From Tomocerus qinae (taxonomy: Eukaryota; Arthropoda; Collembola; Entomobryomorpha; Tomoceridae): DNA of 64,000 nt. The stretch's first letter is position 1. Each line of letters starts with the position of its first letter. The translations under genes and the position numbers were made by a program. Below, piece by piece: positions 1 through 12,303 of this stretch. The notes below the pieces were generated by a model that did not search any database, was not told the origin of the DNA, and saw only the letters and a list, made by a program, of their open reading frames with translations. Location: NCBI GenBank assembly GCA_020055645.1, contig CM034546.1, forward strand, positions 23,560,001-23,624,000, read 5' to 3'.

Positions 1-240
1 TTTGGAGTGGGGACTGTATATCTATTTACCATATACCTTCAATTTAATGGAATCATCATCGCCATATAATTATGCTGTGAAATCATTATATTGCGTTATT
101 TTGTACTCTGTGTCAGACACCGCAAAAAATTTTACAATGTAGATTTTAATACCTCAACAAACATTAGGATTGATACCATGTATTCTCAAAATAAAATAGG
201 ATGTAATATGAGTACAAAAATACATCGGGGTTACAAATTT
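1..240. repeat. Direct repeat, copy 1 (pairs with 6461-6700)
   Basis: Both copies begin with the same 20 bases (tttggagtggggactgtata) and stay alignable for about 240 bp with scattered substitutions and small indels. They bracket the 6.4-kb segment that holds the intact receptor gene, so the segment may have arisen as a tandem or dispersed duplication. No convincing coding potential is seen. Confidence 0.7.
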
Positions 241-838
241 GTTGTGTCTGTCCTCGGTGATTATTTCAAAACTAACAACATCTTTGATTTTGATTGTGCT
301 TTGTGTTTGTAGTAGATATGCATGTTTTGTATTGTTTTTTGGGAACCAGTATCCAGTTTCTATACTCTTTTCACAAAAATATTTGGTTTTCAAAGAGTAT
401 TTTATATGCGTTCTCTCAAGGGTGTTTTAAGAGAAGTGTGTGGATCTTATCTACTACTCAGTGAAATCGGTTGAACTCAAATTAATAAGCATTTCAGATT
501 AAAATGCATAAATTTTTAAAATGAGCATGAAAGTTGAGTTTCTGAATATTATTTTTAAGGACATCGAAAATTAATTTTATCATTTTGAGTTTGAGTAAAG
601 AAATACATTCAAGACGTATAACATAAATTTTTAGCTCGCCTGACGAGCTATATAGAATCGCACCGTCTGTCTATCCGCGTAATATGAAACTACACAACTC
701 CGTCCCCAGGATAAATCGCGAAGGAATTGACGGAATTTGACCAAACTTGGCAAAAACGTCTCCTATGTGCTTGTGACGGTCCCTATTAAATTGTTGACTA
801 AATATGTCTAACCGTTCGCAAATAACAGCCGAAAAATT
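241..838. other. Non-coding; probable small insertion near 630-830
   Basis: No gene is seen. From about 630 there is a short palindrome (agctcgcctgacgagct) followed by a more GC-rich stretch to about 830. This stretch is absent from the paralogous segment around 58.2 kb, so it is probably a mobile-element fragment inserted after the duplication. I do not recognise the family. Confidence 0.35.
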
Positions 839-1010
839 TTTCCTATCAAATTAATACGGGATCTGGAAAAATCTATCGGAACACTTGTGAAAAAAAATTT
901 TGGGGTGTTTAAGCAGTAGAAATTAAATGTCTTTGAAAATGTTGTTGATTGATGGACTGAAAGAAATTCCTATTAAAACAACTCTTGCTATGGATTAAAA
1001 CTTCTTCGCC
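839..1010 (-). pseudogene. Relic of GR-like receptor exon 1
   Basis: On the minus strand this stretch aligns with the first exon of the receptor at 2465-3919. The reverse complement of gttgttgattgatggactga corresponds to the region encoding the WRQSINNFF motif, and cctatcaaattaatacggga matches ctatcaaatgaatacggaat near 3790. The reading frame is broken by stops and indels. A sister relic lies at 58050-58345. It looks like the remnant of a third receptor in a decayed tandem array. Confidence 0.6.
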
Positions 1011-2464
1011 ACGAACAATAAGCGAAGTTTATAATGTGTAAAAATAAATTTTCAATTCATTCTTTTCATTTCATAACAAAATTTCAAAACAAACATCATA
1101 TTACTATTCCATGTTTAAGGATTTATATAATCCATAACGAGGACTAAACTTTCTTCCTACAACCTATACAGAACATTATTGCACGAGCTTTAGGTTTTTA
1201 CCTTTCTTGATTTCAATATCGAGTAATAAAATCAAATATCTTAATACACAAAAGAGGAAGGACGCTATAGACTATTATTCCAACGAAGAGAAGGCTTTGA
1301 CATACTACAGCTATGATTATTAACTAGTTGAAATAAGGTAGAAGGTTATCATTTAGTTTCATCTGATGTATGTTATGCTATAGAATCGGAAAGATTCCAA
1401 GAAAAGATATAAGGCAGGTCGCTCTGAGAACATTAAATAGAAAGTGTTGTAAATTATTGCTGTGTATGTAGATGTTATAATGTTGACTTCATTAGTGTTT
1501 CACAGATAAAAGCGTCTTAATCAAAGTTGATTTTATACAGAACAAATATATTATTACACAACGCGATAACTTCATTTTAATCATAGGATTATTTTAATTA
1601 TCATACTTCAATTTTACTTTATTTTTAATCAGGTATCTCACACATACAAGGCAGGCATGCCTTAGAACAATCCGAGGTTTAACAGATAATATAGTTGATA
1701 ATACTCGTTTAATATTAATTAATAATGTATTTGTTCCAAATCATTACAACAAACTGTTTACACACAACCCAGTTATTCATTTATAAAATATTATACCAGC
1801 TACTTAAATATGGCAATATTTTAACTATTATTTTAATTAACAATGCATCTACCAACGCTGCAATAGTGGAATCAAAATAACAATGACATTTATCAACCAT
1901 AAACACATTAAACTTGGATCTATAGCTATAAATGAACAGTCACATGCGAAGTGAAAGCAAACATACTAAATTATGTAACTACTATAGCCATGTACTTAAC
2001 TATGCTATTACTACTGCACATCAATCTACTCCAATACAAAAGCAAGGTAATTAAGGTGATTGTGTTTTCAAGGTTTGAAGAAACCTAAACGCTATGCATT
2101 AACGGGTGAGTAAGAGCCAAAGCACCTCTCTATGGCTCTCAGTAAATAACTTCACATAAGTATAGTTTGATTGATATTTCAAAAAGTAAAACTAATTTAA
2201 TAACGATGGCCAGGCTTTGATCCAGGAGTCCAGAAATTGGGTCAAAGGGGGCTCAACGAAAAATAATGTAAAAACTAGGACATATTCGTGCCAAGTGCGA
2301 AAAAATTTGGAAATCGTTGGCCTATTTTGGAAAAATTACTCTCTTTTTCTCAGATTTAGGGGGGCGGCGCTGTTCCACCCCACCCCTATTGGATACGGGC
2401 TTGATGATAGATGTAGGTGCTACCATATCGACAAATTTTGGTAAAGAATAATATCTACTCATTA
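1011..2464. other. Non-coding flank of the GR gene, duplicated at 58.4-62.44 kb
   Basis: No gene is seen. The stretch is collinear with 58380-62440, for example gtaataaaatcaaatatc near 1220 and 58517, and gaatcggaaagattccaaga near 1384 and 58659. The copy at 58-62 kb carries three additional insertions (a solo LTR, a TA-flanked element and a hAT MITE). This copy therefore approximates the pre-insertion state. Confidence 0.7.
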
Positions 2465-3919
2465 TTATTGCACTTCAATTGACAAGAGCAACGAGATTGT
2501 GGTGTCGATGGTATTTTGCATGAAAGTGACATATGTCTTCCGTTGAACTGGGAAACACCCTGAACAGCTCAGTGCAAAGTACTTGTGAGTTTTCAATCTC
2601 TTCAGATAGTACTTTCGCCTTAAGAGGTTTTTCCATTTCAGTTGAAATTGCTTGGAGCTCTCGGCAACATCTCCAATATAACAAAATATAACTCTCGTTG
2701 ATATGATATTTATCAAAAGTAGCATTGGCCAAAGTAGATAGTACGGCATGGGAATTATATCTTTTAGTTTGATGACACCAAAGATATTGATAGAAATTAT
2801 AATTTGAAGAGCTGTCAATACAATTCCTACAAACTTAGAAAATAATTCGTTTATCCTGTGATTGAGTAGGATCATTGCTTCGTAAAATCGCATTGCTTCC
2901 AGTACGTATTTAAAATTTGAACCATCATTATTGGGACAGATTCCGTTAGTGTTGTGAATCTGCCCGAATAAGTAAAGCGTCATCACAGAAATAGTTATAA
3001 TAAGAGAACCCATTACATGAAAGGTAATCATTACTACAAAGATTGCTACAAATATTTGAAAGCTTAGAGTTGTTCGAATTTCCATTGTGATGTTCTCCTG
3101 AATAAATCTTTGGAAAGGATCGTAGTCACCGCCTACGACAGCTTGAAGTGCTATGATAAGCGGCGTAACAAAAAAACTAGCTTTAAGAACAGTTGCCAGT
3201 ACGAAAATGAATTTCAGAAGCCTGTCCAATTTAGTGCTATCGATCTTCTGTCCAATTCTAGATTCTGTTGAAAATAATAAATGAAATTACACATTTCTAA
3301 TAAATCGAGAATATCATGGTAGGATGAGCTATCAAAATCGCGCTAGAACGAGGCGCTATGCATACACGTATGCAAAATCACGTTGGAAACAAAGTTAAAC
3401 TCAAAAAATAAAAATGCTGATTATTCGATTATAAATATAATATACACGCGCTAACCGTGCCTACACTGTTAAGAAAGTCAAAGAAAATACATATTTGTAA
3501 CACTTACCTTCAATTTTTCTTGCAAGAAAACATGTATGATGAAAAAGGACAAATATTCTCTTACCGAGAATCACATGAATATAGTCAGCAAGAACAGACA
3601 CACAGAATATTGCATAATACCCACCGAAAATAATTATTTTGTATAACTGAAAATTAGGATTGGGATGAAACAATGCTTGTAAAAGGCGAAATGTGCCGTA
3701 GAGACAGATAGCGGTAGAACAACAAACATTAAATGACCAAAATTTCCAATGCCGTCCATTGGTTGTAAAACTCAAGATAATATTTTTGCTATCAAATGAA
3801 TACGGAATCAAGAAAAAATTTTCGGAAAACGTAAAAATAAATTTTAGAATGTTGAAATAATAAAAATGAAATTTCTGTGAAAAAAAGTTGTTTATTGATT
3901 GCCGCCACGGAATTCTCAT
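2465..3919 (-). CDS. Gustatory-receptor-like seven-TM chemoreceptor, two exons
   Basis: Exon 1 is 3508-3919 and exon 2 is 2465-3264. The donor is GAAG/GTAAGTG and the acceptor is TTCAACAG/AATC. The phase-1 join gives exactly 404 codons (403 aa), a normal size for insect-type gustatory receptors. The protein starts MRIPWRQSINNFF and has several hydrophobic segments (around residues 85-105, 115-135, 155-180, 200-230, 270-330). It ends with a Cys-containing segment before a hydrophobic tail (TISLLLSIEVQ). No classical TYhhhhhQF motif is visible, so the assignment rests on length, topology and overall look. It would be a plasma-membrane ligand-gated channel of sensory neurons (family knowledge). 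A broken paralog lies at 62441-63975. The reading frame here is intact throughout. Confidence 0.75.
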
Positions 3920-4296
3920 TATTCTTAGTCAACTTTTAAACTTGACTCAAGTTCCTTCAACAACATGCTTTTATATTATATAGGTAGGGCAACTTTAATC
4001 TAAAATAATCTAAAAATCTCATAAATTTATAAAGTTTTATTTATTCTTATAACATACCAATTTAAGAGCCAATAGACCTTCATCCTAATAGTCTGTGTTT
4101 AAATAGATTTATATGATTTAGAACAAGGATTAAATCTATTTTCTACAGCCTATATACACAACGAATGAAGGTCAATTTGGCAAAAGATCAAATTGTACCT
4201 ACCCTTGAGCAGTTTGACGAATGCGTTTTTTGCAGTTTCGCAAATCGTGATTGGCAGTTTGGCAAAATGATATTTTATGGTTGTGATGTTGTGTTC
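3920..4296. other. Intergenic, nothing recognised
   Basis: AT-rich. The 72-codon open frame at 4150-4368 overlaps a MITE and shows no family resemblance. I see no gene here. Confidence 0.5.
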
Positions 4297-4575
4297 CGGG
4301 GCATAAAAAGGTTGACTTATTGCTAGGAAAAAGGCACTCCTGTGACATTCGCCACATGTGAAGATCATTTATAAATAAATTTCAGGTTGTTCTATGATAC
4401 CATTATATTGCCATTTTCTATGACTTTTGTGCCGTATAACATAGAAATTACATTTTCATTTATTTTAAAATAACCAAAAAGGAAAAGGTCAAAAAGGTTA
4501 CCTTTTTGCTAATTTTGCTAGGGAAAATGGCAACCAAAAAAGCAAAAGGTAGCTTTTTGCCTTTTTCATGCCCTG
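4297..4575. mobile_element. hAT-like MITE, CAGGGCATGAAAAA family, degraded left end
   Basis: The right end reads gcctttttcatgccctg. The left end (cggggcataaaaagg) is a degraded complement of the same terminus. The 7-bp sequence tgtgttc flanks both sides (4290-4296 and 4576-4582), close to the 8-bp duplications of hAT elements. The same terminus is seen intact at 51037-51682. The interior is low-complexity (aaaaggtcaaaaaggttacc) with no coding potential. Confidence 0.7.
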
Positions 4576-5024
4576 TGTGTTCATCGCGCGTAGAAATGAT
4601 AATGACGCATGGGAATTCATTGAACTCTTGTTATGAGAAAGTGACTTTGTCCCTTCTCTTTTGAGTATTTTTGTCAGTTGCCTTTTAAGAATGGCTTAGT
4701 CCACATTAAGATACGTTTCCCGAACACTGAACAAAGTTACACATAAACTAGCCCAGAATGGTTATTTTTATAGCTTAAGAAGTAACGAAAATTTTCATAG
4801 TACCCATGATCCGCAAAAGTGACAAGTTTTTCTTGGATGTGATTAAAGGGAGAGCACGGTAAGTAACAATTAGCAACCCTTTACGATGAACATTTACGAT
4901 GAATGACTCAAGGAGAAAAATCACAATCTTATCATCCTTAGGTTCCGATAAAAATATTCCGAGAAATATTATTAGGTTACGCCTACGTCCAGCATACATA
5001 AAATAAAGAAATGCTCTATAATAT
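4576..5024. other. Intergenic, nothing recognised
   Basis: No gene, RNA or repeat that I can support. The final bases (ATAATAT, 5018-5024) are the target duplication of the next element. Confidence 0.5.
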
Positions 5025-5993
5025 AGGGTGGGGATAAAAGGGGTCATAGAAAAAGTCATTTTGTCCATAAAATAAAGTCTTTTGGGCCAGAGTACATGAG
5101 ACCATAACAAGAGGTACTGAGGGCAATAGGAAAAGTCTTTTATCCCATAGAAGGAGTACATTGTTCCATAGATATATTAACATAAATAAATCAAAGAAAT
5201 GACTACTTATTTATAAATTAAACATACCTTCATGCTATCTGTATACAAAAATAAGGGATAAACTTGAGATAAGCATAATATGGAAATGAATATCTTAATA
5301 CCTTGCTTGCTTTACGTCAAGTTCCAAGGCAATTTCAGTGCAAAGTACTACTGCATTTACTGCAAAGGCTGACAGTGTGCTTAAAAAGGCTTCCCAACTA
5401 ACTTATCATTCTAGTAATTCTGACACAGATTCTGAATCAGAATCAGAAATTAAAAATATTGTTAAAAACCTGTCAGTTGGAAATTGCTAAAAATCATATC
5501 CCACTGAAGGTGAACCTTTATTAGACTTTAGACGTTGAAAATAGTTGGTCGCGGTTAAAGTAAAAACTTCAATCAAAGTTTTCACAAAAGTTATATATGT
5601 AAACATATCATTGGAATCTCCACCATGCATAAGTTATTCACAATTCCACCGAAATCCAAAGACATACGCATATATTGCAGTTAAGAGGAAAACTGGGAGA
5701 CCACCAGGGGTATCAAAAGCTCTTGTCAACCCGTGAATTTCATTGCAATGATGATATAACTGCTCATTTCTGGACATATTATTACTGATTATCAATTTTA
5801 ATTTTTATATTGTTTTAAGTTTGACTAAATAAAATTATTTTACTGTTTATGGAATTTGGTACTCGTTTTATGGCTTTTTGTACTTTTTCGTAGTGCCCCA
5901 TATACTTTTTCTATGGCTCTTTGGACCCGGGACAAAATGACTTCTTTTTAGGGACAAAATTACTTCTTCTATGGTCCCATAAACCTTTACCCT
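5025..5993. mobile_element. Non-autonomous DNA transposon, AGGGT...ACCCT termini
   Basis: The left end AGGGTGGGGATAAAAGGGG and the right end (ending ataaacctttaccct) are imperfect inverted repeats of roughly 45 bp that share the tcatagaagaagt and ggacaaaat blocks. ATAATAT is duplicated exactly on both sides (5018-5024 and 5994-6000). The interior contains decayed coding sequence: an acidic Ser/Glu-rich stretch near 5410-5460, and a short open frame ending in a GRPPG AT-hook-like motif near 5690-5735. The parent element may therefore have encoded a DNA-binding protein. I cannot assign the superfamily. Confidence 0.7.
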
Positions 5994-7097
5994 ATAATAT
6001 ATAGACTATAATGTGTATGTAACTATAATGTAAACTATAATGTGTGTATACCATAATATTGACTTTAATGGCATTTCTCAGACAAGAATACTCTACTCCA
6101 AAAAGTTAATTATGCAAAGAAGATATAAGAGATTTATATTCTTAAGCAATGAGATATCTTCAAACTTAGGTATGCCTTCATTTCAAATACTAATGTTTTA
6201 TATTATTTTTAATTTGATCACATAGCACAACATAATATAACAAACCTAATATAAGCCGAGCAGTCGGTATTAAACGAGCAGATATATTTTAATTTCTAGG
6301 ATATGTCTAAATATGTTTTACATGTTCCTAATCATAACAATCTTACCAGCTGCACAAACAATTTGGCCTAATTATATAATTTTTAGCATTTGAAGGGTTT
6401 TGGTAATAAAAATTATTAAACTGAATAAATATAATAAGTAAAATCTTACTACCTAGCCATTTGGAGTGGGGACTGTATATCTATTTACCATATACCTACA
6501 ATTTAGTAGAATCATCATCGCCATATAATTATGCTATCAACTCAATATATTGCGTTATTTTGTACTCTGTGTCAGACACCAAAAAAAGCTTGCAAAGTAG
6601 AATTTAATACCTCAACAAACATTAGGATTGATATCATGCATATATTCTCACAATAGAATAGGATACAATTAGGAGTAGAAAAATAAATCGGGCAACAAAT
6701 TTGTTCAGATACATATTAAAATGGCACAGTTTTTGAGACATCTATCATCATCAAAAGAGAAATGAACTGACCCAATAAATTGCATGTATTAAATAATTTA
6801 GAAAAATTTAATAATAACGTTATGACTCAAATATTAGTAATTTTGAATGTAAAAGGTTGAAATAACGTTGGCGAAAGAACGAAATGACGTTATTCAAAGG
6901 ACGAAATAAATTTAATCAAACGACAAAGGGAAGTTGGACGAAAGATGAAAGTCATATTTTGAACTTACAAATAGAATTTTTACATTTATTTTACAATTTC
7001 ATAAGTACGCATAATATACCTAGTATTACCAGGTTGTAATTAGAGGCCAATTAATAACCAAGTAATCAAGTAATGGAGAGCATGAAATGGTAATCAG
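5994..7097. other. Intergenic, with the 6461-6700 direct repeat
   Basis: Apart from the second copy of the terminal repeat at 6461-6700, I see only AT-rich sequence with no supported gene. Confidence 0.5.
6461..6700. repeat. Direct repeat, copy 2 (pairs with 1-240)
   Basis: Starts with the same tttggagtggggactgtata string as position 1 and contains the shared block tgcgttattttgtactctgt. It differs by small indels. Confidence 0.7.
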
Positions 7098-7306
7098 ACA
7101 TATCGTCACTTAAGGAACGAAAAAGCCAATATGCATTTTTATTGGTGCACGAGTAAATTGCGATCGAGTGCAGGAAATAGCCTAACTATATTAACTAGCG
7201 TATGGATATAGGCTTTTTCAGCCACCAAACAAAAAATGGATTTTAGCTTTGTCGTGCACCAAAAAAAATGGAAATTGGCTTTTTCGTTCCTTAAAGTACG
7301 ATATGT
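7098..7306. mobile_element. MITE with 33-bp terminal inverted repeats
   Basis: The left arm (7098-7130) contains taaggaacgaaaaagccaat and the right arm (7274-7306) contains attggctttttcgttcctta. The complementarity extends outward through acatatcgt and acgatatgt. The interior carries a second nested inverted pair (ggtgcacga and tcgtgcacc). A partial copy is at about 19826-19855 (ccttaaaggaacaaaaaagc). No coding capacity. Confidence 0.8.
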
Positions 7307-7799
7307 TTCTAATTAATATGATACTTTATTTTTTTTAATTACAGGCATTAAAATGTTGACCGGAATAGAAAATGAATGTATTTGAAAGTAGTATATAATG
7401 AGGCGAGATAGGTATACTTAAATAGATAAACATAGTGTCAGGGAAATATTTTTGCTTCAATCGTATACATGAAGTTTGGCTACAGGCAAAGATGTAAAAT
7501 ATAACTGCAGTATTACTTGTAGCATTTACTGGGTCGGTACTCAGATCGATGTTCGTATACATTTCCCGTACCTGTATATCATCAATAGTAATAAATGGTC
7601 AGTGTATTATTTTAGCTGGCCTTTATACATCTTAGCCAGCCGGCTTGATAAAATGACTTAACCTTAGACTACATGATATGTCCCAAAGTCGCAAATGGGA
7701 TTGTACACTGTTTTGTTAACGGACAAATCCCATTTGGGACCTGTCATGTAATAGGTAATATGCAGATATAATTAATAATTGGGATGGAAATATGGTAAA
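7307..7799. other. Intergenic, nothing recognised
   Basis: A short inverted pair (gtcgcaaatgggatt near 7687 and aatcccatttgggac near 7726) is present, probably another small MITE relic. No gene is seen. Confidence 0.4.
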
Positions 7800-8035
7800 T
7801 TACATTTGGGTCAGGATTTATATGTGGGCCAGCCTTTACATTTGGGTCAGCATTTATATTTGAGCCAGCATTTACATTCTGGTCAGGATTTATAGTTGGG
7901 TCAGGTTCTAAACTTTTAGGTCAGATTTTAAATTTGTAGGTCAGGATTTTAGGGTCGGGTTCGGGTTTTAAGTTTTTGAGTCAGGTTTTATATTTGGATC
8001 AGATTTTAAATTTTTGGGGCAGGTTTAGAAAAACA
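7800..8035. repeat. Minisatellite, unit about 22-26 bp
   Basis: About ten degenerate copies of a gggtcaggatttatatttg-type unit in direct orientation. The right part shifts to a ggtcagattttaaatttt variant. It has stops in most frames and is not coding. Confidence 0.8.
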
Positions 8036-8609
8036 GAACTAAAAGTGTCCACTGAAGGTGTACTTTTTTCATTTTCCTGTATCAAATAATTTCTGTCAGA
8101 GGCGGCTTTACCACCAGGCTGACTGGGCAATTGCTTAGGGCCTCGCGCGCGCTTTGGTTTAAAAGAGTGAGTTACATTGAAACTTAATTTAATTATAGTA
8201 TACGTAATTTATATGCGGAGAGGGATTATAATATATAGCTTTTTATAAGTTGCATGAAAATTAAACGGACCAATTTTTATTGTTTGTAAGAAGGGTGTAC
8301 ACAGCACCGCACGCCCTTTCAAGATTACTTTAGTTTACACAAAATTACTAAAATTAATGAGATCAGAGAGCCTGGGGTGGGATCTTCACTTCCAATTATT
8401 GACATAAATTAAGCGTCACAAGTACACCAAACACATCATTCATAACCATAAAAGTGGAAATTCAAGCCTGGAAAATCATTGCCAGTGATTAAGATAAATA
8501 TTCTCAGACTGACGCACAGCAGACGATTATAAGGTGGTCTAGATATTAATTATTATTAAAGTAATGTTATGACATTTACCAAAGAGGCAAAAAAATGCTC
8601 TAAGGCTCT
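8036..8609. other. Downstream flank of the EF-hand gene, nothing recognised
   Basis: No coding sequence is seen. It presumably includes the 3' UTR of the minus-strand gene that ends at 8610. Confidence 0.4.
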
Positions 8610-9068
8610 TCATGCTAAATCAGAATCAAACTCATTGGATTCAATTACTCCGTTTCCATTTGTGTCTAATTTGCGAAACTCCTGATGCAAATCCTTGTGT
8701 TCTATTTGCCTCTTATTGCGGTCACCTAATACTTTCTCTGTAAACATTTCCATTTCTGCAAACTCGATTACTCCATTTTTGTTATAGTCAACGGCTTCAA
8801 ATGCATTAAGAGTATTTTCTTCACTTATACTTCTTTTTTCTTTACCAGTTCCAATTGCTGACATAAGGTTTGAGAAAAGTTTGATTACTAACGGATCAAA
8901 GCTGCAACCATTCCGGCATCCATCTTTGCATTTACAACAGAAGAAATTGCATTTACCCACTCCACAACACTGAAATTTCCCAGTGGTCTTGCAGCATTTT
9001 CCAGAAACAAGTTCCGTATCTTTCATAAACATCATCAAACCAATCACAAGAACCCAAGTAATCTTCAT
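8610..9068 (-). CDS. Small secreted Cys-rich protein with two EF-hands
   Basis: The 152-aa frame starts with a signal peptide (MKITWVLVIGLMMFM..., cleavage probably near residue 23). A compact Cys-rich module follows (residues about 24-55), with CC, CC, CxxFCCxC and CxxGC clusters. Two canonical EF-hand loops follow, DYNKNGVIEFAE (about residue 93) and DTNGNGVIESNE (about residue 134). Each has D, N, N, G, I and terminal E in place, so both should bind calcium. This would be an extracellular Ca2+-binding protein. The combination looks familiar from small arthropod secreted proteins, but I cannot name a characterised homolog. A ttcag just upstream of the ATG suggests a preceding 5' UTR exon. 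The frame is intact. Confidence 0.85.
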   Translation of the reverse strand: MKITWVLVIGLMMFMKDTELVSGKCCKTTGKFQCCGVGKCNFFCCKCKDGCRNGCSFDPLVIKLFSNLMSAIGTGKEKRSISEENTLNAFEAVDYNKNGVIEFAEMEMFTEKVLGDRNKRQIEHKDLHQEFRKLDTNGNGVIESNEFDSDLA

Positions 9069-10773
9069 TTTCCTAGGAGCCTGAAATATTTAAATGTATT
9101 AAAGCCATGATCAATCAAACCAAATATCTTTATCCTTTGAACACGGATTATTATTACAAGATTTTCATATTTACAACTTTAATTTTTATTCCATTAACAA
9201 ATTTACGAAAAGATATTTTCATTTCACTTCCGGAACCTTACCTTTCTTCCACCTAATTTACCATGATCTATCGCTTTTCAATCTGCTATTCAATAATTAC
9301 TAAAACCAGTTGCAACAGTTATTATTATTTTCACGCTTAATTAATTACAGTAAACCTGATATCTAGACATTATGACCGCGCCAAAATTGACAGTAAGAAA
9401 CACGCATTTTACTTTTATTATTAAATAAACTGCAAATCATAAAAGACTAAATTGTTTATTTATCATTGATCAAAAATTAACTTATTCAAATTCAAACCGA
9501 ACAATAAAAAAACTGTTTTGATCATGATCATGATCAATTAGATCTGACGGGTTAAAAAATTGATATGATTAAAACAAAAAATTATAGAAAACTTAAATAA
9601 AATTAAATTTTCCACTGCTGTGTAAACTTTATTGGAACGAGAGTGAAGCAGCGCTACGAAATAATTATTAGGTAATTTTTAAATAACTATTTCTGCAATT
9701 TAAAAAAACGAACCTTTGTGTTACTATATTGACGTAGGTAGGAGGAATAAGTGGATGAAATATTAACACAGTTTATTGTAGATACCTCGACTATACAGCT
9801 TTAATGTTGCATTTCAGACTATGCAGTTTTATAGCTAAATTTTATCTCGTATGTGCATCAATTTATATGGACAACTTGTGTTTCTATTATATTGATTTGG
9901 GTCAACAATGTTTATTGCAGTTTGGCGCAAAGGTTTTCCAGCATCGTAATATATATGCTGCATTTATGTTATTATTGGTTTAATATACGTTATCGGCAAT
10001 ATTTATTTGGATACCATATTGACTTGTTTATTTATTTTACCAATGTATTGTGATCATTACATTAGTAAAATAAATAAACAAGTAAATTAAATAATCGTGC
10101 TCCAAATTATCTTTTGTTTTGATAAACTACCACTTTAAGCCAAAAAGGGTTTAGTAGAACTATGAAACATTTTACGATATTGTATTATATTAGATATTTT
10201 TTATTAGATATTTTAGCGCTATACATCAAATGTTTGCAAGTCACAATTTTAATTTTTGTATTGTGTAGATTAATAAAATGCATGAAATCCCTGTTGTCGT
10301 AGTTATTATTATGATTTGTGATTATTTATTATGATTTTTTAAAATTATTTATTAAGTGCAATTTACAAACTATTGAAAACATTATACTTAGTTCTGACAG
10401 ATTTGTACTGAATGTAAAAAAATACGATAATGTAAAACATTTAATTTAAGTAGAGATAAATTATTATTTATTTCCCAATCTAATGTGTATTGTAAATATG
10501 AACTGTTTAAATTAACGTTTAGTATAGTTAAATATTTGCTGTCCGCCTTATTTTCAAAACTATTTATGCATAGAGGATGTACCAACTAGATACACCAGAG
10601 CTAAAAATAACCAAGCAATTGGCATATTTTTGAAATGTGAAATTAATATTATACACATTTTGGAATCACGGTGCTATCAATACCTTACCTTCTAAATTTC
10701 TGTAAAGGAAAAAAGTTTGCCACTCATATAACAGAAGATTCTTATGAACATGAGACGGGGGAGAGTACGATTT
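9069..10773. other. Intergenic, nothing supported
   Basis: AT-rich. Short open frames at 9853-10053 and 10388-10585 have no recognisable domain. I see no RNA gene or element. Confidence 0.4.
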
Positions 10774-12300
10774 TTACTTCCCTGTATATCTGCTGACTAT
10801 TGATACATAATAAGAAGAGTCACCATGAATGAGACAAAAGACAACACATCCATAAAACTCAAATATTTTGTCGTGCTTAACATTCCTAATTGGAGCTATT
10901 TTGACACCTAAAGGCTTTAGAGACCTGTAAATTTTTTGGCGTAGCAATATTTTTCCGTCTTTCCTAAAGTTAACAAATTTAAATATTGCCTTCAGTGAGT
11001 TGGTAAACGACTTCGAGACTGACGCACAGGAAAGCAAATATAGTGACAGAAATACAAAGCAGTAGAATTCCAAAGAAGGTAAGATTGAGTATGTGATTAA
11101 ATCCAGCTTGCCAAACAATCCAATCGATCCGACACCGCAGAGTATAACTACGAATGCAGTTGAAATGACACATACAGGCGATATTATCAAACGGAAACTC
11201 TCCGTGAAAAAAATGTTGAGGATCCGCATTCGGTTGTATAACTCTGTTTTTTCAAAAATTGCTTTCCCCCTTCTATTATACCAAATTAAGCTGCATAAAT
11301 TGATAATTTTTATAGCAAGTTAACATCTGAGGTGAAATAAAAAATAAATATTAACCTTATATATTGCATACAGTATGTTGTACGAATCAGAACGATTAAG
11401 AAACAGGTTATCAATACGTAAGTTCGAAACAATGAATTCCGCAAAGCCAAAAGTTGGACCAATCGGACACCAAATTGTAATATACAATATACAATGCATT
11501 GAAAAAATTTCCAGCGCATAATAATTTTTTGTTGATAAATTATCACATAAGCAACGCTTGAGACCACTGATATGTAGCACATTGGAATTAAATATTTTGC
11601 GCAACAAACTTCCAGTTTGAATTGCAGAGACGATTGGCTACCTCCTTTTTCATTGGTGCTATCTGTAAAACGGTAAACACAATACAATCATCAAAACTAC
11701 CATTTAAAATTTACACATATCAAGGGTTTATATACAATATTACTACAATCACAATAATAATTACAAAAAATCTCCTTCCCAATGATATAATGGTACAGCA
11801 AATGAACCCTTTATTGATATATTATAAATGTAACAAAGTAACAATATGTCTTCAACTTGCCTCTTATGTAGAAGAGATTTTTCAAGTATAATGAATTCAA
11901 AACAGCCGCAGCACGTCTTTTCTCCTCTTTGCGGCACTGAGTACGTACACTCCACTGCATGTATGACAAATCATAATTAAAAGGGTTAGCATTAGTGAAG
12001 AGATGGAAATTTTTTGATAATTCTGTAGAGATGTCTGCAGAATTTCTATTTCTGATAGACAGGCAAAACTTGCGTCCATTGAGAATCACCACAACATATA
12101 ATGCGTTATGGGATTTGGACAACACAAATTTTTCTTTTGCATGGTCTAATGCAAATGGAACAGAGCCAAAACGAGACGCGATGTTGACATAAAATCCAAA
12201 CCAATGAAAATGATTGCTTTTCAATGCAGAAAGGATTTCTTGTGAATGATGTTGAAGGGTTAGTAAGCCACCAAAAAGTGTTGTAAATGGAGAACAAAAT
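10774..12300 (-). CDS. Probable second GR-like receptor, exon model unresolved
   Basis: Three minus-strand blocks lie in receptor order. The N-terminal block (12224 down to about 11900) contains FGSVPFALDHAKEKFVLSKS, which resembles the N-terminus of arthropod GR family proteins. A hydrophobic middle block spans 11687-11320. The C-terminal block (11229-10774) has two strong TM segments and then QKIYRSLKPLGVKI, similar to the membrane-proximal C-terminal region of GRs. I could not join the blocks without assumptions. An ATG at 12303 is out of frame with the N-terminal block, and an in-frame stop precedes the block upstream. It may be a pseudogene or have an unseen first exon. Confidence 0.5.
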
Positions 12301-12303
12301 CAT

